Assembly (NCBI RefSeq): GCF_006715725.1
Contig: NZ_VFNU01000001.1
Coordinates: 3,782,001-3,846,000 of the forward strand
Direction of reading: 5' to 3'
Length of the DNA stretch: 64,000 nucleotides
DNA from: Nocardioides sp. SLBN-35
GTDB lineage: Bacteria > Actinomycetota > Actinomycetes > Propionibacteriales > Nocardioidaceae
The notes beneath the pieces were generated by a model. That model worked only from the letters and a program-made list of their open reading frames with translations. It made no database searches and was not told the DNA's origin. How positions within the stretch are numbered: position 1 is the stretch's first letter; every line of letters starts with the position of its first letter. Below are positions 23,974-32,713 of the stretch, piece by piece. The translations under genes and the position numbers were made by a program.

Positions 23974-25541
23974 GTGCGCAGCACCTGGGTCTTCAGCAGC
24001 GCCTCCGGCTCGTCGGCGAACGGGTCGGCGGCCAGCACCACGAGGTCGGCGGACCGGCCGGGCGCGATGGTGCCGATGGTCCCCTCCATCCGGGACGCGT
24101 ACGCCGCGTCCCGGGTGGCGTGGGTCAACGCCTCGGCCAGCGGTACGGCGAGGTGCGGGGTGTTGGCCGGCAGCCCCTCCACCAGCGCGGAGCGGCGGGT
24201 GGTGGCGACGTACATGTTGTGCAGCGGGAGGTGCGGCGCCGTGGGAGCGTCGGTGCCGAACGCGAGCACCGCGCCCGCGTCGGTCATCTCGCGCCACGGG
24301 TAGCCGCGCTCGACCCGCTCGTCGCCGAGCATCGCGCGCCAGTTGTCCTGGACGGCCGGGTCGGCGTGCACCGGCTGCATCGACGCGACGACACCGAGCC
24401 GGGCGAGCCGGGCGACGCTCTCCTCGGAGACCACCTCGAGGTGCTCCATGCGGTGGCGGCGCTCGCGGGGTCCGTTGACCCGGATCGCCTCCTCGAGGGC
24501 GTCGAGAGCGATGGCGGAGGCCTCGTCGCCGATGGCGTGGATCGCGATCTGCAGGCCGGCGGCGTCCGCGGCGACGACGACGGGGGTCAGCGCCTCGCGG
24601 TCCCATATCGGGGCGGCGTTGCTGCCGTCGGCGTACGGCCTGGCCATCGAGGCCGTGCAGCTGTCGATGACGCCGTCGGCCATGATCTTGATGCCGGTGA
24701 TCCGCAGCCGGTCGCCGTCGAGGCGGCGGGCGTGGGCGAGCGCGGTCTCGACCTGGGCGAGGTTCTCGGCCTCGCTCGCCGACGGCTTCACCAGCCAGTG
24801 CCCGACCACCCGCAGCGGCAGCGCGTCGGCGGCCAGCGCCCGCTCGAAGGTCGCGAGGTCGTGGCCCTCGACACCCATGTCGACGACCGTGGTGACGCCG
24901 TCGGCGAGGTAGCGGGCCATGCCGGCCTGCAGCCAGGCGTCGCGGTCGGCGTCGGTGACCTGGGCGGCGAGGAAGCTGCGGGCCAGGCCCAGGGCCGCCA
25001 TCTCGCTGAGCAGACCGGTGGCCTCGCCGTCGGCGTCGCGCTCGATGGTCCCGCCGATCGGGTCCGGGGTGGCGGCGTCGATGCCGAGCTCACGGAGCGC
25101 GGCGGAGTTGCACCACGTCGAGTGCAGGTCGTTGGACTGCAGGTAGACGGGCACGTCCGGGACGACCGTGTCGAGGATGTCCCTGTGCGGCGCGCGGCCC
25201 TCCAGGGCCGGGAAGAGCCAGCTGTTGCCGATCACCCGGGTGCGGCCCTCGGCCGCGGCGGCCGCCACGCGCGCCTGGATGTCGGCGATGTCCGCGGCGT
25301 CGACGAGCCCGACCTCCTCCGCGGAGGCGCCCATCTCGACGAGGTGGGTGTGAGCGTCGACGAAGCCCGGCAGCACGAAGGCACCGTCGAGGTCGATCAC
25401 CTCGGCTCCTGCAGGCACCGGCCGGTCCAGGCCGCGGACCCGGCCGTCCGCGATCTCGACGGACCCGGCCCACGGCTGGTCGGGGTCGGCGGTGAAGATC
25501 CGGGCGTTGCGCAGGACGACGGTGCCGGTCGCGCGGCTCAT
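23943..25541 (-). CDS. Amidohydrolase family protein (YtcJ-like)
   Basis: The 532-residue protein belongs to the Amidohydro_3 group, with DAHTHLVEMG (metal histidines), the GIKIMADGVIDS region, HAIGDEA and FGTDAP (late Asp). Relatives hydrolyse amides or cyclic ureides, but the substrate range is broad. Its ATG overlaps the permease stop by four bases, so import and hydrolysis are coupled. The LacI operators upstream of the permease gene should control both. Confidence 0.88.
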   Translation of the reverse strand: MSRATGTVVLRNARIFTADPDQPWAGSVEIADGRVRGLDRPVPAGAEVIDLDGAFVLPGFVDAHTHLVEMGASAEEVGLVDAADIADIQARVAAAAAEGRTRVIGNSWLFPALEGRAPHRDILDTVVPDVPVYLQSNDLHSTWCNSAALRELGIDAATPDPIGGTIERDADGEATGLLSEMAALGLARSFLAAQVTDADRDAWLQAGMARYLADGVTTVVDMGVEGHDLATFERALAADALPLRVVGHWLVKPSASEAENLAQVETALAHARRLDGDRLRITGIKIMADGVIDSCTASMARPYADGSNAAPIWDREALTPVVVAADAAGLQIAIHAIGDEASAIALDALEEAIRVNGPRERRHRMEHLEVVSEESVARLARLGVVASMQPVHADPAVQDNWRAMLGDERVERGYPWREMTDAGAVLAFGTDAPTAPHLPLHNMYVATTRRSALVEGLPANTPHLAVPLAEALTHATRDAAYASRMEGTIGTIAPGRSADLVVLAADPFADEPEALLKTQVLRTYAAGSNVLV

Positions 25542-26956
25542 CGGGCATTCCTTCCGTAGAACAGGCGGGTCAGGCCGACGTACAGCGCCGAGGCGCCGAT
25601 CATGCCGACCGGGACGGACAGGTCGAGACCGTCCAGCGCCTTCGCGACCGGACCGGTGAAGGCCTCCGTGCTGGCGCACATGAGCGCGGCGACGAAGGCG
25701 GTGAGGCAGGCGATCGCGCCGGCGAGGTTGACGCCCCCGGTGTACCAGTAGCGCGAGCCGGGGCTGCTGTCGCTGAGCTCCACGCCGTCGTAGGCGTTGC
25801 GGCGCATCAGGATGTCGGTCACGTAGATCGCCATGATCGGGCCCACCAGGCTGACCAGCAGGACCAGGCTGCTGCTGACGGTGTCGAGGAAGTCGAAGAC
25901 GAACAGCGCGTAGAGCGTCATCGCGACACCGACGACGGCGGTGACGGCGACGCTGACCACGCGGGAGAACGGCAGGCCGACGGCCTGGAGCGCGAGTCCG
26001 GAGCTGTACGTCGTGAGCGCGTTGTTGGCGAGGATGCCGATGATGATCGCGACCAGGAAGACCGTGACCAGCCAGCCCGGGACGATGCCCCTCAGGCCGG
26101 CCTCCGGGTCGGACAGGTCGGTGACGGTGGCGGCCAGGATGCCGACGGTGAGCAGCACGATGCCGGGGACGGCGTTGCCGAGCGCGGTCCAGGTGGCGAC
26201 GGCGACCGGGTTGGTGTCGCGAGGCAGGTAGCGGGCGAAGTCGGAGCTGATCGTGTACGACAGCGGGGTCGCGGCGATGAGGGTGACGCCGGCGACCCAG
26301 GTGAGCCACAGGTCGGCGCCGTGCAGGGCGACCGGCGGCGCGTAGGCGAGGTCGGCCTTCGCCACGAGGAATCCGGACACGACCAGGAACACGACGGTCA
26401 GGCCGGCCGAGAGCGGGCCGTAGAGCCGCATGATCAGGCCCTGGCCGTAGATCGAGATCGCGGTCGTCGCCGATGCGATGACCAGGACGACGAGCACCTG
26501 GACCGGCGTCGAGGAGCCGAGCCCGATCCGCTCGGTGAGGGCGAAGCCGATGACCGAGGCGGTCAGCCAGTTCAGCGCGATGTAGCAGACCGAGACGAAC
26601 CAGCCGTTGACCGCGATGGCGACCCGGTTGCCGCGCACGCCGTACATGGCCCGGGTCGCGACCTGGCTGGGCGTGCCGGAGACGGGACCGGTCACCGCGA
26701 CGATGCCGGTGGCGATCGAGAACAGGCAGCCCACGACGACCGCGGCGATCGCTTGGGCCAGGCTCAGGCCGATCAGGACGAGCACGCCGCCGACGACGAA
26801 CGAGAGGTAGTTGACGTTCGGCGCGACCCAGAGCGCGAACAGGCTGCGGGCGGTTCCGGTGCGCTCGCTGTCGGGGATGACGTCGATGCCGTGGGTCTCG
26901 ACGTGGCCGGGCAGCAGGCCCTCGTCGCGCGGCGCTTGTGTCTGGTCGATGGCCAT
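25538..26956 (-). CDS. NCS1-family nucleobase/hydantoin permease
   Basis: The 472-residue protein has about 12 membrane segments and the NCS1 signature near the N-terminus (ALWVAPNVNYLSFVVGG). NCS1 members import cytosine, allantoin, hydantoins or purines with Na+ or H+. Being coupled to an amidohydrolase suggests an imported cyclic amide or nucleobase-like substrate. ATG 26956 has GGGGGAG upstream. Two LacI-type operators lie 46-95 bases before its start. Confidence 0.9.
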   Translation of the reverse strand: MAIDQTQAPRDEGLLPGHVETHGIDVIPDSERTGTARSLFALWVAPNVNYLSFVVGGVLVLIGLSLAQAIAAVVVGCLFSIATGIVAVTGPVSGTPSQVATRAMYGVRGNRVAIAVNGWFVSVCYIALNWLTASVIGFALTERIGLGSSTPVQVLVVLVIASATTAISIYGQGLIMRLYGPLSAGLTVVFLVVSGFLVAKADLAYAPPVALHGADLWLTWVAGVTLIAATPLSYTISSDFARYLPRDTNPVAVATWTALGNAVPGIVLLTVGILAATVTDLSDPEAGLRGIVPGWLVTVFLVAIIIGILANNALTTYSSGLALQAVGLPFSRVVSVAVTAVVGVAMTLYALFVFDFLDTVSSSLVLLVSLVGPIMAIYVTDILMRRNAYDGVELSDSSPGSRYWYTGGVNLAGAIACLTAFVAALMCASTEAFTGPVAKALDGLDLSVPVGMIGASALYVGLTRLFYGRNAR

Positions 26957-27001
26957 GGCTCCCCCGGGTTCGGTCGGTGTGTCGGCCGTCACGCTAGGGA
27001 G

Positions 27002-27015
27002 CCAAAACGATTTGG
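27002..27015. promoter_or_regulatory. LacI-type operator 1, CCAAAACGATTTGG
   Basis: A palindrome with the central CG step typical of LacI/GalR operators. It lies between the divergent permease and LacI-type genes. Confidence 0.75.
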
Positions 27016-27037
27016 ACCAGACCTTGTGCCACCCTGG

Positions 27038-27051
27038 CCAAAACGGTTTGG
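27038..27051. promoter_or_regulatory. LacI-type operator 2, CCAAAACGGTTTGG
   Basis: Differs from operator 1 by one base, centre-to-centre distance 36 bases. It ends eight bases before the TACCGT -10 hexamer of the LacI-type gene, so it should allow autoregulation as well as control of the permease. Confidence 0.75.
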
Positions 27052-27058
27052 GCGGGCC

Positions 27059-27064
27059 TACCGT
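27059..27064 (+). promoter_or_regulatory. -10-like TACCGT of the LacI-type gene
   Basis: Ends six bases before GTG 27071, consistent with a leaderless mRNA and fixing that start. Confidence 0.5.
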
Positions 27065-27070
27065 GGCCGG

Positions 27071-28111
27071 GTGACCGCGCGGCGCCCCACCATCCGCGAC
27101 GTCGCGCACCGGGCGGGCGTCTCGGTCACCACGGTGTCGCACACCTTCACCGGCAACGGCACCGTCGCGCCGGCCACCCAGCAGCGGGTGCGCACCGCCG
27201 CCCACGACCTCGGCTACCGGCCCGACGTGATCGCGCAGGGCCTGCGCCGCAACCGGCTCGGGGTGATCGCCCTCGTCGCCCGCCAGCTCGACGCGCTGCG
27301 CCCCGACCTGCTCGTCGACGTCGACTACTTCGCCCGGTTCGCCGGCGCCGCGGCCGTCGCCTCGCTCGCCGAGGGGCTCGGGCTGATGCTCGTCTCGGAC
27401 CCGACCGGACCGCGCGCCGCGGGCGCTGCCCTGGCCAGCGACGGGTTCATCGTCACCGAGCCGGTCACCGACGACCCGCTGGTCGCGATGCTGACCAGCG
27501 CCGGGATCCCCTTCGTTACCGTCGGGGAGGTCCCGGGCGTCCCCCTCGGACCGGAATCCCCGCCCCACGTCGACATCGAGTCCGGCCGGCTCACCACCCT
27601 CGCCCTCGACCACCTCTGGGACAGCGGCGCGCGCCGGATCGCGCTGGTCACCGGCACCGACCGCAACGAGTGGAACCTCCGCACGGCCGCCGTCTACCGG
27701 CGCTGGGCCCGCTACCGCCGGATCACCCCCTCGATGGTCCACGTCCCCGAGCACCTCGACGACGAGGGCGGGCGCCGCGCCGCCAGGACCCTGCTCGCGT
27801 CCGGACCCGCGCCGGACGGCGTCTACGCCCTCACCAGCAACCATGCTCTCGGCGTCGTCGCGGTCCTCGCCGAGCACGGCCTGCGGGTCCCCGCCGACGT
27901 CCGGATCGTCGCCGGGTCCGATGCCGAGAGCCTGCGCGCCGCCCACCCCACCATCTCCTCCATCGACCTGCAGCCCGACGAGCTCGCCCGGCGCGCCGTC
28001 GAGACCCTCTCCGCCCGCCTCGACGACCGGCCCCTCCCCGACCACGGTGAGCAGCGGGTGGGGCGACTGGTCGTGCGGGCCTCGTCGACGCCGCCGGGCC
28101 CTCAGCCATGA
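27071..28111 (+). CDS. LacI-family transcriptional repressor
   Basis: The 346-residue protein has the LacI helix-turn-helix and hinge helix (TIRDVAHRAGVSVTTVSHTF, then DVIAQGLRRNR) and a periplasmic-binding-protein-like effector domain. The recognition-helix start VTTVSH fits operators centred on CG. Two such operators separate it from the permease-amidohydrolase pair, which is its evident target. Its stop overlaps the next ATG. The inducer is unknown and is probably the imported substrate or a product. Confidence 0.92.
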   Translation: MTARRPTIRDVAHRAGVSVTTVSHTFTGNGTVAPATQQRVRTAAHDLGYRPDVIAQGLRRNRLGVIALVARQLDALRPDLLVDVDYFARFAGAAAVASLAEGLGLMLVSDPTGPRAAGAALASDGFIVTEPVTDDPLVAMLTSAGIPFVTVGEVPGVPLGPESPPHVDIESGRLTTLALDHLWDSGARRIALVTGTDRNEWNLRTAAVYRRWARYRRITPSMVHVPEHLDDEGGRRAARTLLASGPAPDGVYALTSNHALGVVAVLAEHGLRVPADVRIVAGSDAESLRAAHPTISSIDLQPDELARRAVETLSARLDDRPLPDHGEQRVGRLVVRASSTPPGPQP

Positions 28112-29046
28112 TGGGCCGCGTGTTCCCCACCGTCATCCCCCACGGTCGCACCGCCCGCCGCCTGTCCTGGGTGCACCTGCCCCCGCTCGTACGGCGCGCG
28201 GTCGAGCAGCGGCTCGGCTCGCCGGTCGTGGACGCGGTATCCCAGGACGGCGGGTACACCCCCGGGTTCGCCTCGGTGCTGACCTGCGACGACGGGACCC
28301 GCACGTTCGTGAAGGCGGCTTCCACCAAGGCGCAACGGCTCTTCGCCGACGCGTACCGCGAGGAGGCGCGCAAGCTCGCGGGGCTCCCGGCCGGCGTACC
28401 GGCTCCGGGGCTGCTGTGGACCGACGAGGTCGCCGACTGGTTCCTGCTCGCCACCGAGTACGTCGACGCGCGCGCCCCGCACCGCCCCTGGACCGCCGAG
28501 GACCTCGCGTCCGCGTCCGCGATGACGGTGACCATCGCGGAGTCGCTGACCCCCGCGCCGGGCATCGCGCTGGACAGCGCCGTCGACGACTTCGCGTCGT
28601 GGCCGGCCCTGTGGGACCGGGTCACCCACCCGCGGCGCGACGAGCTGCGGGCCCTGGCCGACCGGTACGCCGAGGTCGTCGCCGGCGACACCCTCGTCCA
28701 CACCGACATCCGCGACGACAACATCCTGGTCCGGCCCGACGGCAGCGCCCTGCTGTGCGACTGGACCTGGCCGACCGTCGGCGCCGCCTGGTTGGACTCG
28801 CTGATCCTCCTGATCGGCCCGCGCGGCGACGGACTCGACGTGGACGCGCACATCGCCGCCCACCCGCTGCTCGCGAGTGTGCCGGCCGAGGACGTCGACG
28901 TGTTCCTGGCCCTGATCCTCGGCTACTTCGCCGCCAGCGCCGACCAACCCGTCCCCGCCACGTCGCCGCACCTGCGCGCGGCGCAGGCCTGGCAGCGCGA
29001 CGTCATCGACCACTGGCTGGCCGAGCGGCGCGGCTGGCACGCCTGA
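28108..29046 (+). CDS. APH-family small-molecule kinase
   Basis: The 312-residue protein has the aminoglycoside phosphotransferase core with TFVKAAS (N-lobe lysine), the catalytic loop HTDIRDDNIL and the metal Asp of LLCDWTWPTVG. The loop reads HTD, where HGD is usual. ATG 28108 overlaps the LacI-type gene stop, so the two are co-transcribed, but a functional link with the permease locus is unclear. Resistance to a drug is not implied. Confidence 0.87.
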   Translation: MMGRVFPTVIPHGRTARRLSWVHLPPLVRRAVEQRLGSPVVDAVSQDGGYTPGFASVLTCDDGTRTFVKAASTKAQRLFADAYREEARKLAGLPAGVPAPGLLWTDEVADWFLLATEYVDARAPHRPWTAEDLASASAMTVTIAESLTPAPGIALDSAVDDFASWPALWDRVTHPRRDELRALADRYAEVVAGDTLVHTDIRDDNILVRPDGSALLCDWTWPTVGAAWLDSLILLIGPRGDGLDVDAHIAAHPLLASVPAEDVDVFLALILGYFAASADQPVPATSPHLRAAQAWQRDVIDHWLAERRGWHA

Positions 29047-29052
29047 GCGCGC

Positions 29053-29907
29053 TCAGTGCTCGGCGAGGGGAGGTCCCCAGCCGAGCTGCATGCCCAATGC
29101 CAGGTCGTCCCGGTTCGCCCAGTGCTCGGTCACCTGGCCGTCGTGGACCCGGAACCAGTGGCTCTGGGTGACCGCGAACGACCCGCCGGCCGGCGGGAAG
29201 GACGCCTGGACACCACCGTCGGGCCCGTACGTGACGAACGGGCCCGTCTGGCGGCCGGACATGGTGGCGTGGACCGCCACGAGGTCGCCGGTCCGCGCGG
29301 TCGCGTGGACCTCCCACGCCAGGTCGGAGAAGGCCGAGCGGAGCCAGTCCGAGGTGGCCAGGAAGGCCGCCGGCCCGCGCCCCCGGGTCTCGGGCGGCTC
29401 GGTGACGGACTCCCGGTTGACGGCGTCGGGGGCGAACACCGCGTCGAACTCCTCCCGCGTCCCGCCCGCCATGAGGTGCAGCGAGGCCACCGCCACGGCG
29501 ACCGGGTCGGACTCGGGCACCCGGGTCGTGTAGAAGCGCACCTCGTGCCCGTCCGGGTCGTGCAGCCCGGGCAGGATCCATCCGATCGTCGCGACCCGGA
29601 TCCCGGCGTGCTCCTCACCGAGCGCGGCGAGGCGGGCGGCGAGGTCGTCCAACGACTGCTGGGTCGGGACCCCGATCGCGAAGTGGTCGAACGCCGCCGA
29701 CGCAGCGGCCTGCTCGGGGGCGAGCCGCAGCGCCACCTCCGGGCCGCCGTTGGGATGCAGCATCGAGATGCCGCGCAGCACGCCGTCCTCGACGAACTCG
29801 AGCACCTTGCGGTAGCCCAGCCGGGACTCGTACCACTCGCGCGACCGGGCCAGGTCCCGGACCGGGAGCTTGACGTGGTGGATGCCGTCCAGCGTCGGAG
29901 CGGACAT
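29053..29907 (-). CDS. VOC (glyoxalase-like) domain fused to a SnoaL-like domain
   Basis: The 284-residue protein has an N-terminal vicinal-oxygen-chelate domain (HHVKLPVRDLARSREWYESRLGY to LHDPDGHEVRFY; metal His at HHV and Glu at HEVRF) and a C-terminal NTF2/SnoaL-like domain (about 140-284). Both halves are small-molecule-binding folds used in lyases, dioxygenases and cyclases. The fusion is uncommon. It is divergent from a TetR gene whose paired operators occupy the shared promoter, so expression is probably ligand-induced. Confidence 0.85.
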   Translation of the reverse strand: MSAPTLDGIHHVKLPVRDLARSREWYESRLGYRKVLEFVEDGVLRGISMLHPNGGPEVALRLAPEQAAASAAFDHFAIGVPTQQSLDDLAARLAALGEEHAGIRVATIGWILPGLHDPDGHEVRFYTTRVPESDPVAVAVASLHLMAGGTREEFDAVFAPDAVNRESVTEPPETRGRGPAAFLATSDWLRSAFSDLAWEVHATARTGDLVAVHATMSGRQTGPFVTYGPDGGVQASFPPAGGSFAVTQSHWFRVHDGQVTEHWANRDDLALGMQLGWGPPLAEH

Positions 29908-29925
29908 GGCGCCTCCAGAGCTCAA

Positions 29926-29963
29926 GTTGCAGCCCCACTGCAACATTGCAGTTAGACTGCAAC
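29926..29963. promoter_or_regulatory. Two adjacent TetR operators, TTGCAG-N5-CTGCAA
   Basis: Site 1 (29926-29944) is GTTGCAGCCCCACTGCAAC, a 7-bp inverted repeat with a 5-base centre. Site 2 (29945-29963) repeats it directly with a different centre (TTAGA) and one outer mismatch. Site 2 covers the -10 hexamer of the TetR gene. Confidence 0.75.
29953..29958 (+). promoter_or_regulatory. -10-like TAGACT inside operator 2
   Basis: Ends seven bases before ATG 29966 and lies at the centre of the second palindrome, so repressor binding would block its own promoter. Confidence 0.5.
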
Positions 29964-29965
29964 TC

Positions 29966-30610
29966 ATGGCCGATCCTGTCAAGACCCAGAGCCTCCGCAC
30001 TGCGCGCGTCCTCGAGAACGAGGAGCGGATCCTGCGCGCGGCGCACCGCCTGTTCGTCCAGCAGGGCTACCGCGCCACGACGCTGACCGCCGTCGCCGAG
30101 GAGGCCGGCGTCGCCTCGCGCACGGTCTACGTCCGCTTCGGCACCAAGGCCGCCGTCCTCAAACGGGTGATCGACATGGCCGTCGTCGGCGACCTCGCGC
30201 CCGTCGACGTGCGCGGCCGCGACTGGTACCGGACCGCGACCACGGCCGCCACGCTCGCCGAGCGGATCGCCGCCTTCACCCGGGGCGGAGCTCGCCTGGC
30301 CAGGTCCGCGGCCGACGTCGTCGCCGTGTCCCGCGAGGCCGAGCCCACCGAGCCGCTGCTGGCCGAGCAGGCGCACGCGGGCCGGGCGGCGACGTACGAC
30401 GCGGTCCGCACCTTCTGGACCCGGGCCCAGGAGGACGGGCTGCTGCCCCCCACGTGTGACCTCGCCTGGCTCGTGCGGACGACGGCGCTCGCCGCGCACA
30501 TCGACACCTACCTCCTGCTGCGCGAGATGGAGCCGGGTGCCGAGGAGGCCTACGAGACCTGGCTCACGACCACCTTCGAGCGAGCGCTGCGCGGTGCCGA
30601 CGGGGGCTGA
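29966..30610 (+). CDS. TetR-family repressor
   Basis: The 214-residue protein has a TetR helix-turn-helix at about 17-65 (RILRAAHRLFVQQGYRATTL, VAEEAGVASRTVYVRFG) and an all-helical ligand domain. It is divergent from the VOC-SnoaL gene, with two operators between them, so it very likely represses both. The ligand is unknown. Confidence 0.92.
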   Translation: MADPVKTQSLRTARVLENEERILRAAHRLFVQQGYRATTLTAVAEEAGVASRTVYVRFGTKAAVLKRVIDMAVVGDLAPVDVRGRDWYRTATTAATLAERIAAFTRGGARLARSAADVVAVSREAEPTEPLLAEQAHAGRAATYDAVRTFWTRAQEDGLLPPTCDLAWLVRTTALAAHIDTYLLLREMEPGAEEAYETWLTTTFERALRGADGG

Positions 30611-30613
30611 AGG

Positions 30614-31087
30614 TCAGCGGCCGAGCGCGACCGGGTCGATGACCACGAACCGGTCGTCGTCGGGGTGGACGTGCACGTCGACGACCGCGTCCGGCTGGAT
30701 CCGCGGGATCGCCAGCTGCGAGACGAGCTCGGTGACGCTGGTGCGGTAGGGCGCGCCGGTCTCGGGGGTGACCTCGAGCTCGAACACGACGTACGGGTCC
30801 TGGTTCAGGTGCCCCTTGACCCGAGTGCTGACGATCCGGGCCGTCGTACGGATGCCGTCGCGCACCGCCCGCCGCTCGTCGGCGTTGCGCGCCCGGACCT
30901 GGCGGATCTTGAAGAACGCGAAGATCGCCAGTGTCACGCCGGCGATCCCGAACGCGTACCCGGCGTAGCGGCCCGCGTCGCCCTCGTCGCCGCTGGTCGC
31001 TCCCCTGATCACCAGGATCCAGAACAGCAAGGTCGGTAGGATGAACAGCGCGCCGAGCGGGAGCGGCGGCCGGGAGGGTTCGCGCAC
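30614..31087 (-). CDS. Two-helix membrane protein of unknown function
   Basis: The 157-residue protein has two membrane segments (PLGALFILPTLLFWILVI and the one around YAFGIAGVTLAIFAFF) followed by a soluble beta-rich domain (about 80-157) resembling DUF3592-type modules with RIVSTRVKG and YRTSVTELV. GTG 31087 is the only start that keeps the first helix. It is convergent with the TetR gene, three bases apart, and divergent from rpsT. Confidence 0.75.
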   Translation of the reverse strand: MREPSRPPLPLGALFILPTLLFWILVIRGATSGDEGDAGRYAGYAFGIAGVTLAIFAFFKIRQVRARNADERRAVRDGIRTTARIVSTRVKGHLNQDPYVVFELEVTPETGAPYRTSVTELVSQLAIPRIQPDAVVDVHVHPDDDRFVVIDPVALGR

Positions 31088-31105
31088 GGGGTCATCCTGC
31101 CCGAT

Positions 31106-31135
31106 TTGGGCGACGGATCGACCCGCTGTTAGCCT
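31106..31135 (+). promoter_or_regulatory. Promoter of rpsT
   Basis: TTGGGC (31106-31111), an 18-base spacer and TAGCCT (31130-31135) form a plausible sigma-70-type promoter. It predicts a leader of about 120 bases before the rpsT GTG, unlike the leaderless neighbours. Confidence 0.45.
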
Positions 31136-31262
31136 TGCTGGTCGCGACTGCGCGTTCCCTCCTGCCCGTCCCCGGACTCGTCCGGAAGGTAAGGATCACG
31201 GTGACCGAGGCGCGCTCCGGACCAGAACCAGCATTTCCACCTGACACAGAGGCGAGTAACCC

Positions 31263-31523
31263 GTGGCGAACATCAAGAGCCAGATCAAGCGCAACAAGCA
31301 GAACGAGAAGCGTCACGAGCGCAACAAGGCCGTCAAGTCCGGCCTGAAGACCGCGATCCGCAAGTTCCGCGAGGCCGCCGAGGCCGGCGACAAGGACGCC
31401 GCCGTCGCGCTGGGCCGCGAGGCCACCAAGAAGCTCGACAAGGCCGCCTCCAAGGGCGTCATCCACAAGAACCAGGCCGCGAACCGCAAGTCGTCGATCG
31501 CGAAGCAGGCCGCCTCTCTCTGA
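31263..31523 (+). CDS. rpsT: 30S ribosomal protein S20
   Basis: The 86-residue basic protein begins (M/V)[20 protein letters not shown], a clear S20 N-terminus that binds 16S rRNA, and ends [15 protein letters not shown]. The start is GTG. It has its own promoter, a long leader and a strong terminator, and is convergent with holA, a standard pairing in this lineage. Confidence 0.98.
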   Translation: MANIKSQIKRNKQNEKRHERNKAVKSGLKTAIRKFREAAEAGDKDAAVALGREATKKLDKAASKGVIHKNQAANRKSSIAKQAASL

Positions 31524-31552
31524 GACCACCCTGCTGGCTCCGGTCCTGAGCC

Positions 31553-31598
31553 ATCACGTCAAGGGAGTCCCCGTCAGGGGGCTCCCTTCGTGATTTTT
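31553..31598 (+). terminator. Intrinsic terminator of rpsT
   Basis: ATCACG-AAGGGAG-CCCC pairs with GGGG-CTCCCTT-CGTGAT around a GTCA loop, with a 2-base bulge, followed by TTTTT. This is the most classical rho-independent terminator in the window. Confidence 0.9.
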
Positions 31599-31607
31599 CA
31601 CGGCCCC

Positions 31608-31680
31608 GTTGAGTTGCCACTTTCTCACCGTCGAGTTGCCGAAGAGCGCCAACTCAGCGCTGCGGAGGTGGCAACTCAAC
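31608..31680. repeat. Nested palindrome overlapping the holA stop
   Basis: Outer arms 31608-31620/31668-31680 (GTTGAGTTGCCAC and complement, 13 bp) enclose a second pair, GAGTTG 31633-31638/CAACTC 31650-31655. The same GAGTTGCC word thus occurs twice forward and again inverted. The holA stop codon (31676-31678) is part of the outer right arm. Confidence 0.8.
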
Positions 31681-32647
31681 GCTGGCGGAGAGCGGTGACG
31701 GTCAGGACAAGGCGTTCGAGGGCGTACGACGCGTCGCTGGCCGCGCCCTTGATGTCGGCGTCGGCCTGGGCGACGGCACGGATGGCGCGGGCCAGGCCGA
31801 CGTCGGTCCAGCCGCGGGCCTGGTCGCGCAGCGAGCGCAGCTTCCACGGCGGGACGCCGACCTCGCGGGCCAGGTCGGCGTCGCGCATGCCGCGCGGGGC
31901 ACTGACCATCCGGGCCAGGCCGCGAGCGCTGCCGGCGAAGGCGGAGGTGATGAGCACGGCGGCCGTCCCCGCGTCGAGGGCCCAGCGCAGCTCCTCCAGC
32001 GCGACCCGGTCGCGGCCGGCGAAGGCGGCGTCGGCCACAGCGAAGGACTTCGCCTCGGCGCGGCCGCCGAAGTAGCGGCGGACCTGCTCCTCGCTGATCC
32101 GCTCCCCCGGGAAGTCGCTGGTGAGCTGGTGGGCGGCGCCGGCCAGTGAGCGGAGGTCGCGACCGATCGCCTCGATCAGGACGTCGGCCGCCTCCCGGTC
32201 GATGGTCGCGCCGTGGCGGCGTATCTCGTTGGCCACGAAGGCCGGGAAGTCCGACGGCTTGAGCTCCTCGGACTTGTGCTCGGAGACGGCCTTCAGCTTG
32301 CGCAGCTTGGTCAGCACGCCGCTGCCCTTCTGACCGCCCCCGTGGACGAGCACGAGCGCCACGTCCTCGACCGGCGCGGCGGCGTAGCCCAGCAGGCCCT
32401 CGACCGACTCGTCCGGCAGGTTCTCCAGGCCGCGGACCACCACGCAACGCACCGCGGAGAACAGCGACGGCGCCGCCATCTCGCCGAGCGTCGCGAGGGT
32501 CAGGTCGGACGCGGAGCTGTCGGCGAACTCGGCCTCGGCGTCGTGCGCGCGCACCGCCGCCCTGACCTCGTCGACGGTCCGGGCACCGAGGAACTCCTCC
32601 TTGCCGGTGACCAGGATGACCCGCCCCAGCACGTCCTCGGCCCGCAT
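31676..32647 (-). CDS. holA: DNA polymerase III delta subunit
   Basis: The 323-residue clamp-loader subunit has the expected features: VILVTGKEEFLG near the N-terminus, the VRGLENLP segment, LVLVHGGGQKGSGVL and the C-terminal helical collar domain (about 205-323). HolA opens the beta clamp within the clamp loader. ATG 32647 is preceded by GGAGGGTGAG and is preferred over a start 19 codons upstream. It follows comEC in the same direction and ends within a palindrome. Confidence 0.93.
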   Translation of the reverse strand: MRAEDVLGRVILVTGKEEFLGARTVDEVRAAVRAHDAEAEFADSSASDLTLATLGEMAAPSLFSAVRCVVVRGLENLPDESVEGLLGYAAAPVEDVALVLVHGGGQKGSGVLTKLRKLKAVSEHKSEELKPSDFPAFVANEIRRHGATIDREAADVLIEAIGRDLRSLAGAAHQLTSDFPGERISEEQVRRYFGGRAEAKSFAVADAAFAGRDRVALEELRWALDAGTAAVLITSAFAGSARGLARMVSAPRGMRDADLAREVGVPPWKLRSLRDQARGWTDVGLARAIRAVAQADADIKGAASDASYALERLVLTVTALRQR

Positions 32648-32713
32648 GTGCTCACCCTCCCACACGCCCCCGACACGGTCCCCGGCACCTTGGCCTGAAT
32701 CCACGCTTGACGC

